NCBI RefSeq assembly: GCF_001320245.1
Contig: NZ_BCBA01000048.1
Span: 59,886-123,885 of the forward strand
Reading direction: 5' to 3'
DNA from: Pseudomonas sp. NBRC 111124
GTDB taxonomy: Bacteria; Pseudomonadota; Gammaproteobacteria; Pseudomonadales; Pseudomonadaceae
DNA: 64,000 nt
Shown piece after piece: positions 17,466 to 25,306 of this stretch. Each line of letters begins with the position of its first letter. Positions within the stretch are counted from its first letter, which is position 1. The notes beneath the pieces are model-generated. The model was not told where the DNA came from, made no database searches, and was given only the letters and a program-made list of their open reading frames with translations. The translations under genes and the position numbers were made by a program.

Positions 17466-19271
17466 TTAGTAACCCAGCGAGAAATCTTCTTCCTTCATGT
17501 CCATCAGGTTGTTGGCACCCGACAGCATGGTGGCCACGTGAGTGCGTGTACGCGGCAGGATGCGCTGGAAGTAGAAGCGCGCAGTCTGCAGCTTGGCGGT
17601 GTAGAAGGCTTCTTCGCTGGTGCCGGCGGCCAGTTTTTCTGCAGCCAGGCGGGCGATGTCAGCCCAGAAGTAGGCCAGGCACGCGTAGCCGGAGTACATC
17701 AGGTAATCCACCGACGCCGCGCCGACTTCCTCGCGGTCCTTCATCGCGGCCATGCCCACTTTCATGGTCAGCTCGCCCCATTCCTTGTTGATCGCGGCCA
17801 GTGGCGCGACGAATTCCTTGACCGCGTCATTGCCTTCCTGCGCCTGGCAGAACTTGTGCACGATCTTGGTGAAGCCCTTGAGCGCTTCGCCTTGGGTCAT
17901 CAGTACCTTGCGACCGAGCAGGTCGAGGGCCTGGATGCCGGTGGTGCCTTCGTACAGCATGGAGATGCGGCTGTCGCGCACGTTCTGCTCCATGCCCCAC
18001 TCGGCGATGAAGCCGTGGCCGCCGTAGATCTGCACACCGTGGTTGGCAGCTTCGAAGCCGACTTCGGTCATGAACGCCTTGGCGATCGGGGTCAGGAACG
18101 CCAGCAGGGCGTCGGCCTTCTTGCGCTCTTCCTCGTCTTGGCTGTACTTGACGATGTCCACCTGCTTGGCAGTGAAGTACACCATCGCACGGTTGCCTTC
18201 GGCGAAAGCCTTCATGGTCAGCAGCATGCGACGCACGTCCGGGTGGACGATGATCGGGTCAGCGGCTTTGTCGGGTGCTTTCGGACCGGTCAAGGAACGC
18301 ATCTGCAGGCGCTCACGGGCGTATTTCAGGCCGCCCTGGAACGCAACCTCGGCGTGGGCCAGGCCTTGCAGCGCGGTACCCAGACGAGCGGTGTTCATGA
18401 AGGTGAACATGCAGTTCAGGCCTTTGTTGGCCGGGCCGATCAGGTAGCCGGTGGCAGCGTCGAAGTTCATCACGCAGGTGGCGTTGCCGTGGATGCCCAT
18501 CTTGTGTTCGATCGAGCCACAGCTCACGCCGTTGCGCTCACCCACGCCGCCTTCGGCGTTGGGCAGGAACTTCGGCACGATGAACAGCGAGATGCCTTTG
18601 GTGCCCGCCGGAGCGTCCGGCAGGCGAGCCAGCACGATGTGGACGATGTTGTCGGCCATGTCGTGTTCACCGGCCGAGATGAAGATCTTGGTGCCGGATA
18701 CTTTGTAGCTGCCGTCAGCCTGTGGCTCGGCTTTGGTGCGCAGCATGCCCAGGTCGGTACCGCAGTGTGGCTCGGTCAGGCACATGGTGCCGGTCCACTC
18801 GCCGGACACGAGCTTGGTCAGGTAGGTATGCTGCTGCTCGGCGGTACCGTGCGCGGAGATGGTGTTCATCGCGCCATGGGACAGGCCTGGGTACATACCC
18901 CACGACCAGTTCGAACCGCCGACCATTTCGCTCAGGGCCAGGCCCAGCGACTCTGGCAAGCCCTGGCCGCCGTGTTCGACGTCGTGCGCCAGGCTCGGCC
19001 AGCCGCCTTCCACGAACTGCTCATACGCCGCCTTGAAGCCGGTCGGGGTCTTCACGCCCGACTCGCTCCAGGTACAGCCTTCCTGGTCGCCAACACGGTT
19101 CAGCGGCGACAGCACCTGCTCACAGAATTTCGCGCCCTCTTCCAGGATCGCGTCGACCATGTCGGGTGTGGCGTCCTGGCAACCCGGCAGGCTCTGATAG
19201 TGCGCCTCGTAGCCGAGCAGCTCGTCGCGGACGAAACGAATATCACGCAAGGGGGCTTTGTAATCAGGCAT
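17466..19271 (-). CDS. Acyl-CoA dehydrogenase, DmdC/long subfamily, copy 2
   Basis: 601 residues, clearly paralogous to the enzyme at 11443-13221 (shared MPDYKAPLRDIRF start, CLTEPHCGTDLGMLRTKAEP, GTKIFISAGEHD, YEGTTGIQALDLLGRK). FAD-dependent first step of beta-oxidation of some acyl-CoA. From memory, the P. putida KT2440 protein at this position was described as an inducible phenylacyl-CoA dehydrogenase, so aryl-alkanoyl substrates are plausible. The ATG at 19271 has AGAGG upstream and matches the paralogue. A PsrA-type dyad lies 69 nt upstream and a strong terminator follows. Confidence 0.9.
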   Translation of the reverse strand: MPDYKAPLRDIRFVRDELLGYEAHYQSLPGCQDATPDMVDAILEEGAKFCEQVLSPLNRVGDQEGCTWSESGVKTPTGFKAAYEQFVEGGWPSLAHDVEHGGQGLPESLGLALSEMVGGSNWSWGMYPGLSHGAMNTISAHGTAEQQHTYLTKLVSGEWTGTMCLTEPHCGTDLGMLRTKAEPQADGSYKVSGTKIFISAGEHDMADNIVHIVLARLPDAPAGTKGISLFIVPKFLPNAEGGVGERNGVSCGSIEHKMGIHGNATCVMNFDAATGYLIGPANKGLNCMFTFMNTARLGTALQGLAHAEVAFQGGLKYARERLQMRSLTGPKAPDKAADPIIVHPDVRRMLLTMKAFAEGNRAMVYFTAKQVDIVKYSQDEEERKKADALLAFLTPIAKAFMTEVGFEAANHGVQIYGGHGFIAEWGMEQNVRDSRISMLYEGTTGIQALDLLGRKVLMTQGEALKGFTKIVHKFCQAQEGNDAVKEFVAPLAAINKEWGELTMKVGMAAMKDREEVGAASVDYLMYSGYACLAYFWADIARLAAEKLAAGTSEEAFYTAKLQTARFYFQRILPRTRTHVATMLSGANNLMDMKEEDFSLGY

Positions 19272-19339
19272 TGCGATGAACCTCTGTGATGAGTTCGGTA
19301 GGGGACCGCTGAGGCCAACCAGCTCTTGTCGGCTTTGGG

Positions 19340-19355
19340 TCAAACAGTTGTTTGA
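19340..19355. promoter_or_regulatory. PsrA-type operator upstream of acyl-CoA dehydrogenase copy 2
   Basis: TCAAACA-GT-TGTTTGA is a perfect 7-2-7 inverted repeat containing CAAAC-N4-GTTTG, which matches the (G/C)AAAC-N2-4-GTTT(G/C) site of the fatty-acid-responsive TetR repressor PsrA of pseudomonads. It lies 69 nt upstream of the start codon, where it would cover the promoter. Confidence 0.65.
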
Positions 19356-19450
19356 AACTTACGTTTAGGACCGCCCGATGTCAAGAAGGGACTATAGTGC
19401 CATTTACGCCGCGAAAGATGGCGTTTATGCCAGCCCCAGAAAAAACAATG

Positions 19451-19546
19451 CCCCTGTGGGAGCGGGCATGCCCGCGAAAGGGCCAGGGCAGACAACAGAG
19501 CTGCCTGATCTGACGCATTCGCGGGCACGCCCGCTCCCACAGGGGC
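19451..19546. repeat. Inverted pair of REP elements
   Basis: Two 29-nt arms, 19451-19479 and 19518-19546, are inverted copies differing only in the centre. Each contains the P. putida REP core (GTGGGAGCGGGC...GCCCGCGAA) with its own internal dyad. The 38 nt between them carry nothing recognisable. Confidence 0.9.
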
Positions 19547-19573
19547 TGTGTATAACTTGGAAAAAATGGCCGA

Positions 19574-19870
19574 TCAGGCGTAGGTGTCGATGAACCGCCC
19601 GAGCATTTCGTCGGACGCCTTGGCCACCTTTGCACCCAGTTCGACCTCGGTCTTGCCCAAGGCCAATTGCACGGTGCTGGTTGCCAGGTCCATTTGCTGG
19701 CTGCGGTCGACCCCGCGCAGGCGCTCGGCCTGGAAGTCGCTGGACTGGCTGGTGGCGGCGCGCTCGACCGAAGCGTTGGCGATTTGGCCTGCGGCCTGGT
19801 CAACACGGTTCTGGCCGTTGTAGATAGCGTTGAGGCCCGCGTAGTACGCGGTGCTGCCGGTGATTTCCAT
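19574..19870 (-). CDS. Small flagellar-rod-like protein of unknown function
   Basis: 98 residues, beginning MEITGSTAYYAGLNAIYNGQ. The N-terminal NRVDQAAGQIANASV resembles the SRLDxxANNIANxxT helix that opens flagellar rod and hook proteins. The C-terminal VQLALGKTEVELGAKVAKASDEMLGRFID resembles the closing helix of FlgG/FlgC-type proteins. It therefore looks like the two D0 helices joined without the intervening domains. Such proteins in Pseudomonas databases are sometimes mislabelled as a PQQ protein; nothing here supports that. It lies between the bio operon and the acyl-CoA dehydrogenase with its own upstream gap. No signal peptide. Function unknown. Confidence 0.75.
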   Translation of the reverse strand: MEITGSTAYYAGLNAIYNGQNRVDQAAGQIANASVERAATSQSSDFQAERLRGVDRSQQMDLATSTVQLALGKTEVELGAKVAKASDEMLGRFIDTYA

Positions 19871-19994
19871 GTCAGAACTCCAATGACGCTGGATATGAAC
19901 AGGCCCAATTAAAGCAGGCCGGGCACGAAAAGGCCCGTTTAAATCGCTAATGGCCCAGTGCTACTTGAAAGGCCACGGGCATACCTGCCAATGC

Positions 19995-20675
19995 TCAATC
20001 CAGTAGATCGAGATGCAAGTGCTCCGCCACCGCATCCGCTGTCGCCTGCTTGAGCTTCGGCACTCGCCCCAGGCACGGGGCAGGTAGACGCTCCGCCAGG
20101 CTGGCCAGGTTTTCTTCCAGCCGCGACGTCCGCGGTTCGATGATATTCGCCACCCAGCCTGCCAGCTGCAGCCCGTCGCGGGCAATTGCCTCGGCGCTGA
20201 GCAGTGCATGGTTGATGCAGCCCAGGCGCACCCCAACCACCAGAATCACCGGCAGTTTGAGGGCGATCGCCAGGTCAGAGAGGTTGGCATGGTTGGACAA
20301 TGGCACGCGCCAACCGCCCGCCCCTTCGATCAGCGTGAAGTCTGCTTCCTGCTCCAGCACATGGCGCATGGTCTTTGACAACACTGTGACTTCCAGCGCA
20401 ACACCCGCTTCCCGGGCCGCCACATGCGGCGCAATCGCCGGTTCGAAAGCAAACGGGTTGACTTCTTCATAGGCGAGCTTGATCGAGCTTTCGTCGATCA
20501 ACGCCTGAGCGTCACTGTTGCGCAGGCCTTTGGGCGTCATGGTGCAACCCGAAGCGACCGGCTTTGCGCCCAAGGTACTCAACCCCTGCAACCGTGCAGC
20601 ATGCAGCAGCCCGGCGGCGATGGTGGTCTTGCCGACATCAGTGTCGGTGCCGGCGATGAAATAGGCCTGGCTCAT
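19995..20675 (-). CDS. bioD: Dethiobiotin synthetase
   Basis: Closes the ureido ring of dethiobiotin from DAPA, CO2 and ATP. 226 residues with the P-loop GTDTDVGKTT at about residues 9-18 and the EGAGGWRVPL segment typical of BioD. The ATG at 20675 gives MSQAYFIAGTDTDVGKTT; the upstream extension is inside bioC. Last gene of the minus-strand bioBFHCD cluster, 10 nt after bioC. Confidence 0.96.
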   Translation of the reverse strand: MSQAYFIAGTDTDVGKTTIAAGLLHAARLQGLSTLGAKPVASGCTMTPKGLRNSDAQALIDESSIKLAYEEVNPFAFEPAIAPHVAAREAGVALEVTVLSKTMRHVLEQEADFTLIEGAGGWRVPLSNHANLSDLAIALKLPVILVVGVRLGCINHALLSAEAIARDGLQLAGWVANIIEPRTSRLEENLASLAERLPAPCLGRVPKLKQATADAVAEHLHLDLLD

Positions 20676-20685
20676 GTCGCTCCTC

Positions 20686-21504
20686 TTATGCCTGTGGCTT
20701 GCGCAACACACCATAGACCACCTGATAGGTGGCAGGCAGCCCCTGGGGCTGGCGAAATGCTTCGTAGGCCTGCAACAGGCCTTGCATGCGCGCTCGACCG
20801 GTCAGGCCTGAGGGGCGCCCGGGGTTGAGATTGTGCGCACCAAGGGCCTTGAGTTCATGGGTCAGGCTGCGTACATCTGGGTAATGCAGCACATGGGCCT
20901 GACGCTGCAGGCTGACCTGTGCGAAGCCACTGGCAGCGCACAGGCGCTGGTAGTCATCAAACCTGCGGAAGCGGTTGACATGCACCATGCCGTCAACCGC
21001 CTGCCAGCTGGCGCGCAGCTCATCAAGGGTACCGACACATAGGCTGCTGAAGGCCAGCACGCCGCCTGGGCGCAGCACTCGCCGGGCTTCATCCAGCACA
21101 CTGGCGAACTGACCGCACCACTGCACCGCAAGGCTGGTGAACACCAGGTCGACACAGGCATCACGCAGTGGCAGGCGCTCGGCATCGCCAGCCACGTGAT
21201 ACTGCGCCCCACCCTGTTCGCCACGTGCGTGGCACAGCATGCCTTCGGCAATATCCACGGCAACCCCGGTTGCCTGTGCGAAACGCTCGCTTAGCACACG
21301 GCTGAAATGCCCAGTGCCACTGCCCAGGTCCAGCCAGCGCGTCGGGGCCAGGTCATCGGGTAGCTGATCCAGCAGGCTCACGCCCACCGCACGCTGCAGC
21401 GCCGCGACGCTGTCGTAGCTGGCCGCCGCACGGGAGAACGAGGCAGCCACCTGGCGCTTGTCCGGCAATGCGCCGGGCAGGGTTGGACGGGAAAGGTCAG
21501 TCAT
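20686..21504 (-). CDS. bioC: Malonyl-ACP O-methyltransferase
   Basis: An SAM-dependent methyltransferase that methylates malonyl-ACP to disguise it for fatty-acid elongation toward pimeloyl-ACP. 272 residues. The Rossmann glycine motif is LDLGSGTGHFS, followed by acidic VAVDIAEGM and the conserved LRPGGVLAFSSL strand. The ATG at 21504 overlaps the bioH stop by 8 nt (ATGACTGA) with GAGAG upstream; an ATG 12 nt earlier lacks a ribosome-binding site. Confidence 0.94.
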   Translation of the reverse strand: MTDLSRPTLPGALPDKRQVAASFSRAAASYDSVAALQRAVGVSLLDQLPDDLAPTRWLDLGSGTGHFSRVLSERFAQATGVAVDIAEGMLCHARGEQGGAQYHVAGDAERLPLRDACVDLVFTSLAVQWCGQFASVLDEARRVLRPGGVLAFSSLCVGTLDELRASWQAVDGMVHVNRFRRFDDYQRLCAASGFAQVSLQRQAHVLHYPDVRSLTHELKALGAHNLNPGRPSGLTGRARMQGLLQAYEAFRQPQGLPATYQVVYGVLRKPQA

Positions 21505-22228
21505 CGCCACTCTCATGCAGGAAACTTTTAATGCCCGCCGCCAGTTCCTGCGGGTACTCCAGCAGGAAGGCGTGGGAACTGTCTTCGACCAAGCCGACCT
21601 CCACGTCGGGCAGCAGCTCGCTCAGCGCCTTGGCCGCCTCTGCCGGAACCAGCGCATCGCTACCTGCGAAAAGATGCAACTGCGGGCCGGCAAAAGCCTG
21701 CAGGGCCTCACGGGTATCGAGCCTGGCCAGCACCTCAAGGCCGGTGGCCAGGTACAGCGGGTCAGTGTCCGGCACACCGACACCCAGCTGGCGCAGCAGT
21801 GTGCGAGGTTGCAGGGCACCGTCGCTGCACAGCGTGCGGAAGCGCTTGAGGGTCACCGAGGTATGGCTGCGGCAACCGTCGAGAAAGGTGCCGAAGGTGT
21901 CTTCGGCCATGCCGTGAGGCCAGTCGGTACGGACGACGAAACTGGGGTTGCTGCCCAACGTCAGCAGGCCGCAGCAGTGGTCGCCACGCCTGCGCGCCAG
22001 TTCGCTGGCGAGCATGCCGCCCAGCGACCAGCCACCCAGCCAGGTATCGCTGGGCAATTTGCGGTCAAGGTAGTCCACCCAGGCGTGCACATCGGCATCG
22101 GCCAGCTCTGGCAATGGCATCAGTTCAACCTGCAGACGTGCATCCTGAGCCCGCAGGCTGGCAGCGAGCGGCTCGAGGGCGGCGGTGCCAAGCCCCCAGC
22201 CGGGAAGAAGAATCAAACGGTTACGCAT
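21497..22228 (-). CDS. bioH: Pimeloyl-ACP methyl ester carboxylesterase
   Basis: An alpha/beta-hydrolase that removes the methyl group from pimeloyl-ACP methyl ester and so ends the disguised elongation cycle. 243 residues. The nucleophile is S68 in GGWSLGG, with Asp probably in FAGSDALVP and His in EDSSHAFLLE. The N-terminal LILLPGWGLG oxyanion-loop motif is typical of BioH. Its ATG at 22228 overlaps the bioF stop by 8 nt (ATGCGTAA), mirroring the 8-nt overlap with bioC. Confidence 0.94.
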   Translation of the reverse strand: MRNRLILLPGWGLGTAALEPLAASLRAQDARLQVELMPLPELADADVHAWVDYLDRKLPSDTWLGGWSLGGMLASELARRRGDHCCGLLTLGSNPSFVVRTDWPHGMAEDTFGTFLDGCRSHTSVTLKRFRTLCSDGALQPRTLLRQLGVGVPDTDPLYLATGLEVLARLDTREALQAFAGPQLHLFAGSDALVPAEAAKALSELLPDVEVGLVEDSSHAFLLEYPQELAAGIKSFLHESGDD

Positions 22229-23393
22229 CGGCGGCCTCCAGTTGTGGATAACACTCGGCCAATGCATTCAACAATAGCTGCACCTGCGCCTCGCTGTGCG
22301 CCGCGCTCAGGGTGACCCGCAGGCGGGCACTGCCGGCGGGCACGGTGGGTGGGCGGATAGCGGTTACCAGCAGGCCGCGGTCACGCAGCATGCCCGACAG
22401 CTTGAGGGCTTGGGCACTGTCGCCGATCAGGATCGGCTGGATCGGCGTCGGGCTGTCCATCAGCTGCAGACCGATTTGCTCGGCACCCTCACGGAACTGG
22501 CGAATCAATGCGGCCAGGTGCTCGCGACGCCAGGTTTCGCGGCGCAACAGTTCCAGGCTCTTGAGCGTGGCACAGGCCAGCGCCGGCGGCTGGCTGGTGG
22601 TGTAGATGTAGGGTCGGGCAAATTGCACCAGTGCTTCGATCAGTTCCTCGCTGCCGGCAACAAAGGCACCTGCGGTACCACAGGCCTTGCCCAACGTGCC
22701 GACCAGTACCGGTACATCCTCGACACCCAGGCCGAAGTGCTCGACGATGCCGCCGCCCTGCGCACCCAGCGTGCCCAGGCCATGGGCGTCGTCGACCATC
22801 AGCCAGGCGCCGCGGGCACGAGCCACATCGGCCAGCGCAGGCAGATCGGCAAGGTCGCCGTCCATACTGAACACGCCGTCGCTGACCACCAAGGTGTTGC
22901 CGGTGGCCTTGCCCAGGCGGTTGGCGAGGCTGTCCGGGTCGTTGTGCAAATAGCGGCTGAAACGGGCCCCGCTGAGCAACCCGCCGTCGAGCAGCGAGGC
23001 GTGGTTCAGGCGGTCCTGCAGCACGGTGTCGCCCTGCCCCACCAACGCGGTAATGGCGCCAAGGTTGGCCATGTAACCTGTGGAAAACAGCAGTGCCCGC
23101 GGGCGACCGGTCAGGTCGGCCAGCGCCTCTTCGACTGCATGGTGCGGCGCGCTGTGGCCGATCACCAGGTGCGAGGCACCACCACCGACACCCCAGCGCT
23201 CAGCGCCAGCCTGCCAGGCGGCAATTACCTCAGGGTGGTTGGCCAGCCCCAGGTAGTCATTGCTGCAGAAGGCCAGCAGACGCTGGCCGTCGACCACGAC
23301 GTCAGGCCCTTGCGGGCTTTCAAGCAATGGCCGCTGCCGATACAGGTCTGCGGCGCGCCGTTCGGCCAGGCGCGCCGCCAGGTCGAAGGCCAT
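22221..23393 (-). CDS. bioF: 8-amino-7-oxononanoate synthase
   Basis: A PLP-dependent alpha-oxoamine synthase condensing pimeloyl thioester with L-alanine. 390 residues. The Schiff-base lysine is K236 (VGTLGKACGTAG), with MVDDAHGLGTLG holding the ring-binding Asp and GASHLVIGHS at the substrate loop. The ATG at 23393 lies one nucleotide after the bioB stop. A DnaA-box-like TTATCCACA (minus strand, 22243-22251) falls in its 3' end. Confidence 0.96.
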   Translation of the reverse strand: MAFDLAARLAERRAADLYRQRPLLESPQGPDVVVDGQRLLAFCSNDYLGLANHPEVIAAWQAGAERWGVGGGASHLVIGHSAPHHAVEEALADLTGRPRALLFSTGYMANLGAITALVGQGDTVLQDRLNHASLLDGGLLSGARFSRYLHNDPDSLANRLGKATGNTLVVSDGVFSMDGDLADLPALADVARARGAWLMVDDAHGLGTLGAQGGGIVEHFGLGVEDVPVLVGTLGKACGTAGAFVAGSEELIEALVQFARPYIYTTSQPPALACATLKSLELLRRETWRREHLAALIRQFREGAEQIGLQLMDSPTPIQPILIGDSAQALKLSGMLRDRGLLVTAIRPPTVPAGSARLRVTLSAAHSEAQVQLLLNALAECYPQLEAADA

Positions 23394-23394
23394 C

Positions 23395-24453
23395 TCAGGC
23401 AGACGCGGCGTCGTAGAACAGCTCGCTGCTGCGTTGCTCGACCAGGGCTTGTTCGATAGCCGCCTGGTGCACTTCGTCAGCATGCTCTTCGCGCGCTTCG
23501 GGCTGGATACCCAGGCGGGCGAACAGCTGCATGTCCTTATCGGCCTGCGGGTTGGCGGTGGTCAGCAGTTTCTCGCCGTAGAAGATCGAGTTGGCCCCGG
23601 CCATGAAGGCCAATGCCTGCATCTGCTCGTTCATCTGCTCACGGCCGGCGGACAGGCGCACGTGCGACTTCGGCATGAGGATGCGGGCGACCGCCAGCAT
23701 GCGGATGAAGTCGAACGGGTCGACGTCCTCTTCCTCGGCCAGCGGCGTGCCGGCAACCTTCACCAGCATGTTGATCGGCACCGACTCCGGGTGCTCGGGC
23801 AGGTTGGCCAGCTGGATCAGCAGGCCTGCGCGGTCGTCCAGCGACTCGCCCATGCCCAGAATGCCACCGGAGCAGATCTTCATCCCGGCATCGCGCACGT
23901 AGGCCAAGGTCTGCAGGCGCTCGCTGTAGGTACGGGTGGTGATGATGCTGCCGTAAAACTCCGGCGAGGTGTCGAGGTTGTGGTTGTAGTAGTCCAGCCC
24001 AGCCTGGGCCAGGGCTGCGGTCTGCTCCTGATCGAGCTTGCCGAGGGTCATACAGGTTTCCAGGCCCATGGCCTTGACCCCTTTGACCATCTCCAGCACG
24101 TAGGGCATGTCTTTGGCCGATGGGTGCTTCCAGGCCGCCCCCATGCAGAAGCGGGTGGAGCCGATGGCTTTGGCGCGCGCGGCTTCCTCGAGCACCTTCT
24201 GAACTTCCATCAGCTTCTGCTTTTCCAGCCCGGTGTTGTAGTGGCCGGACTGCGGACAATATTTGCAATCTTCCGGGCAGGCGCCGGTCTTGATCGACAG
24301 CAGCGTCGAAACCTGTACGCGGTTCGGGTCGAAATGCGCGCGGTGCACGGTCTGCGCCTGGAACAACAGGTCATTGAAGGGCTGCTGGAACAGTGCCTTG
24401 ACCTCAGGCAGGGACCAGTCGTGACGTGTTGTTGCAGTTGTGCTGGCGCTCAT
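23395..24453 (-). CDS. bioB: Biotin synthase
   Basis: A radical-SAM enzyme that inserts sulfur into dethiobiotin. 352 residues. The SAM cluster motif is C59-PED-C63-KY-C66 (GACPEDCKYCPQSGHY), and YYNHNLDTSPEFYG is conserved. The ATG at 24453 has AAGGAA upstream; the frame extends further but into the divergent promoter region. First gene of the bioBFHCD operon, controlled from the short bioB-comF gap, where a BirA-like operator and a TTGACA -35 are present. Confidence 0.97.
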   Translation of the reverse strand: MSASTTATTRHDWSLPEVKALFQQPFNDLLFQAQTVHRAHFDPNRVQVSTLLSIKTGACPEDCKYCPQSGHYNTGLEKQKLMEVQKVLEEAARAKAIGSTRFCMGAAWKHPSAKDMPYVLEMVKGVKAMGLETCMTLGKLDQEQTAALAQAGLDYYNHNLDTSPEFYGSIITTRTYSERLQTLAYVRDAGMKICSGGILGMGESLDDRAGLLIQLANLPEHPESVPINMLVKVAGTPLAEEEDVDPFDFIRMLAVARILMPKSHVRLSAGREQMNEQMQALAFMAGANSIFYGEKLLTTANPQADKDMQLFARLGIQPEAREEHADEVHQAAIEQALVEQRSSELFYDAASA

Positions 24454-24542
24454 CGGCGTTTCCTTGTTTAGGCTGTAGCTGGCGCCGAGGCACAAGTGCC
24501 CGCCAGCGCATCACGGATAGCTCGCATACTCATGGAAGGCCT

Positions 24543-25280
24543 ATGAACTGTCAACCTTGGTTAAAAGCACTGGTTTACAACTGTACGAATATTAACCACT
24601 CCTGCTCGTTATGCAGCGCACTTGCTGAACAGCGGTACCCGTTGTGTATCGCCTGCGAGCAAGCGCTTCCCTGGCTGGATGAATATTGTCTGCGGTGCGC
24701 GCTGCCCTTGCCGATGGCCGGCCTGATCTGCGCCCAGTGCAGCCGACGTCCGCCGGCCTACGATCAGGTCGTAGCACCCTGGCATTATGGGTTCCCACTG
24801 GACACGCTGATCAGCCGCTTCAAGCACAACAATCAATGGCCGCTAGGCCGCTTGATGGCCGAATTGCTGGGCCTCAACTTGCACCATCGCTATCAGGAGG
24901 GCATGCCCAGGCCAGATTTGTTGCTGCCGGTACCGCTGGCCCGGCGCCGGCTGCGCGAGCGAGGCTTCAATCAGGCCGCCATGCTTGGGCGGTGGCTGTC
25001 GAAAGCGCTGCTCATCAAATGCGAAGAGCGGTTGCTGCTGCGCACCCGTGAGACACCTGCACAGCAGCACCTGGATGCACGGGCCCGCCGCCACAATCTG
25101 CGCCGGGCGTTCGCGCTGGCCGACCAGGCATCGCTCAAGGGCAGGCATGTCGCCGTGATCGATGACGTGCTGACCACTGGCACTACCGCGCAGGCTATTG
25201 CGCAACTGTTGCGTCAGGCCGGTGCACGCAGGATCGATGTGTATTGCCTGGCACGTACGGCAAAACCGGGGCAAGCTTGA
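24543..25280 (+). CDS. ComF-family double-zinc-ribbon phosphoribosyltransferase-like protein
   Basis: 245 residues. The N-terminal third has paired cysteines (CSLC...CIAC, CLRC...CAQC) forming two zinc ribbons. The C-terminal two thirds is a type-I phosphoribosyltransferase fold with the PRPP loop VAVIDDVLTTGTTAQA. ComF relatives act in DNA uptake in naturally competent bacteria; in Pseudomonas the role is not clear and may differ (for example nucleotide salvage). The ATG at 24543 gives MNCQPWLKALVYNC. Its first codons coincide with the BirA-like operator, so this gene may itself feel biotin status. Confidence 0.88.
   Translation: MNCQPWLKALVYNCTNINHSCSLCSALAEQRYPLCIACEQALPWLDEYCLRCALPLPMAGLICAQCSRRPPAYDQVVAPWHYGFPLDTLISRFKHNNQWPLGRLMAELLGLNLHHRYQEGMPRPDLLLPVPLARRRLRERGFNQAAMLGRWLSKALLIKCEERLLLRTRETPAQQHLDARARRHNLRRAFALADQASLKGRHVAVIDDVLTTGTTAQAIAQLLRQAGARRIDVYCLARTAKPGQA
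24549..24580 (-). promoter_or_regulatory. BirA-type biotin operator overlapping bioB -35 and comF codons 3-13
   Basis: TGTCAACC (24549-24556), a 15-nt spacer, then GGTTTACAA (24572-24580) match the known BirA operator form TTGTAAACC-N14/15-GGTTTACAA; the two arms agree at 7 of 8 positions. Read on the minus strand, the comF-start-proximal arm contains TTGACA, a perfect -35 for bioB transcription, about 100 nt from the bioB ATG. The matching -10 is weak. Confidence 0.65.
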
Positions 25281-25306
25281 CGGGTCAGTTACAAAAAGGC
25301 GCCACC

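Larger units (their letters stand above)
19272..19573. other. Intergenic region with PsrA-like dyad and REP pair
   Basis: This 302-nt gap separates two minus-strand genes. It holds the promoter side of the acyl-CoA dehydrogenase (19272-19380) and, nearer the rod-like gene, an inverted REP pair (19451-19546) that would form a long hairpin at the 3' end of the rod-like gene's transcript. Confidence 0.6.
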
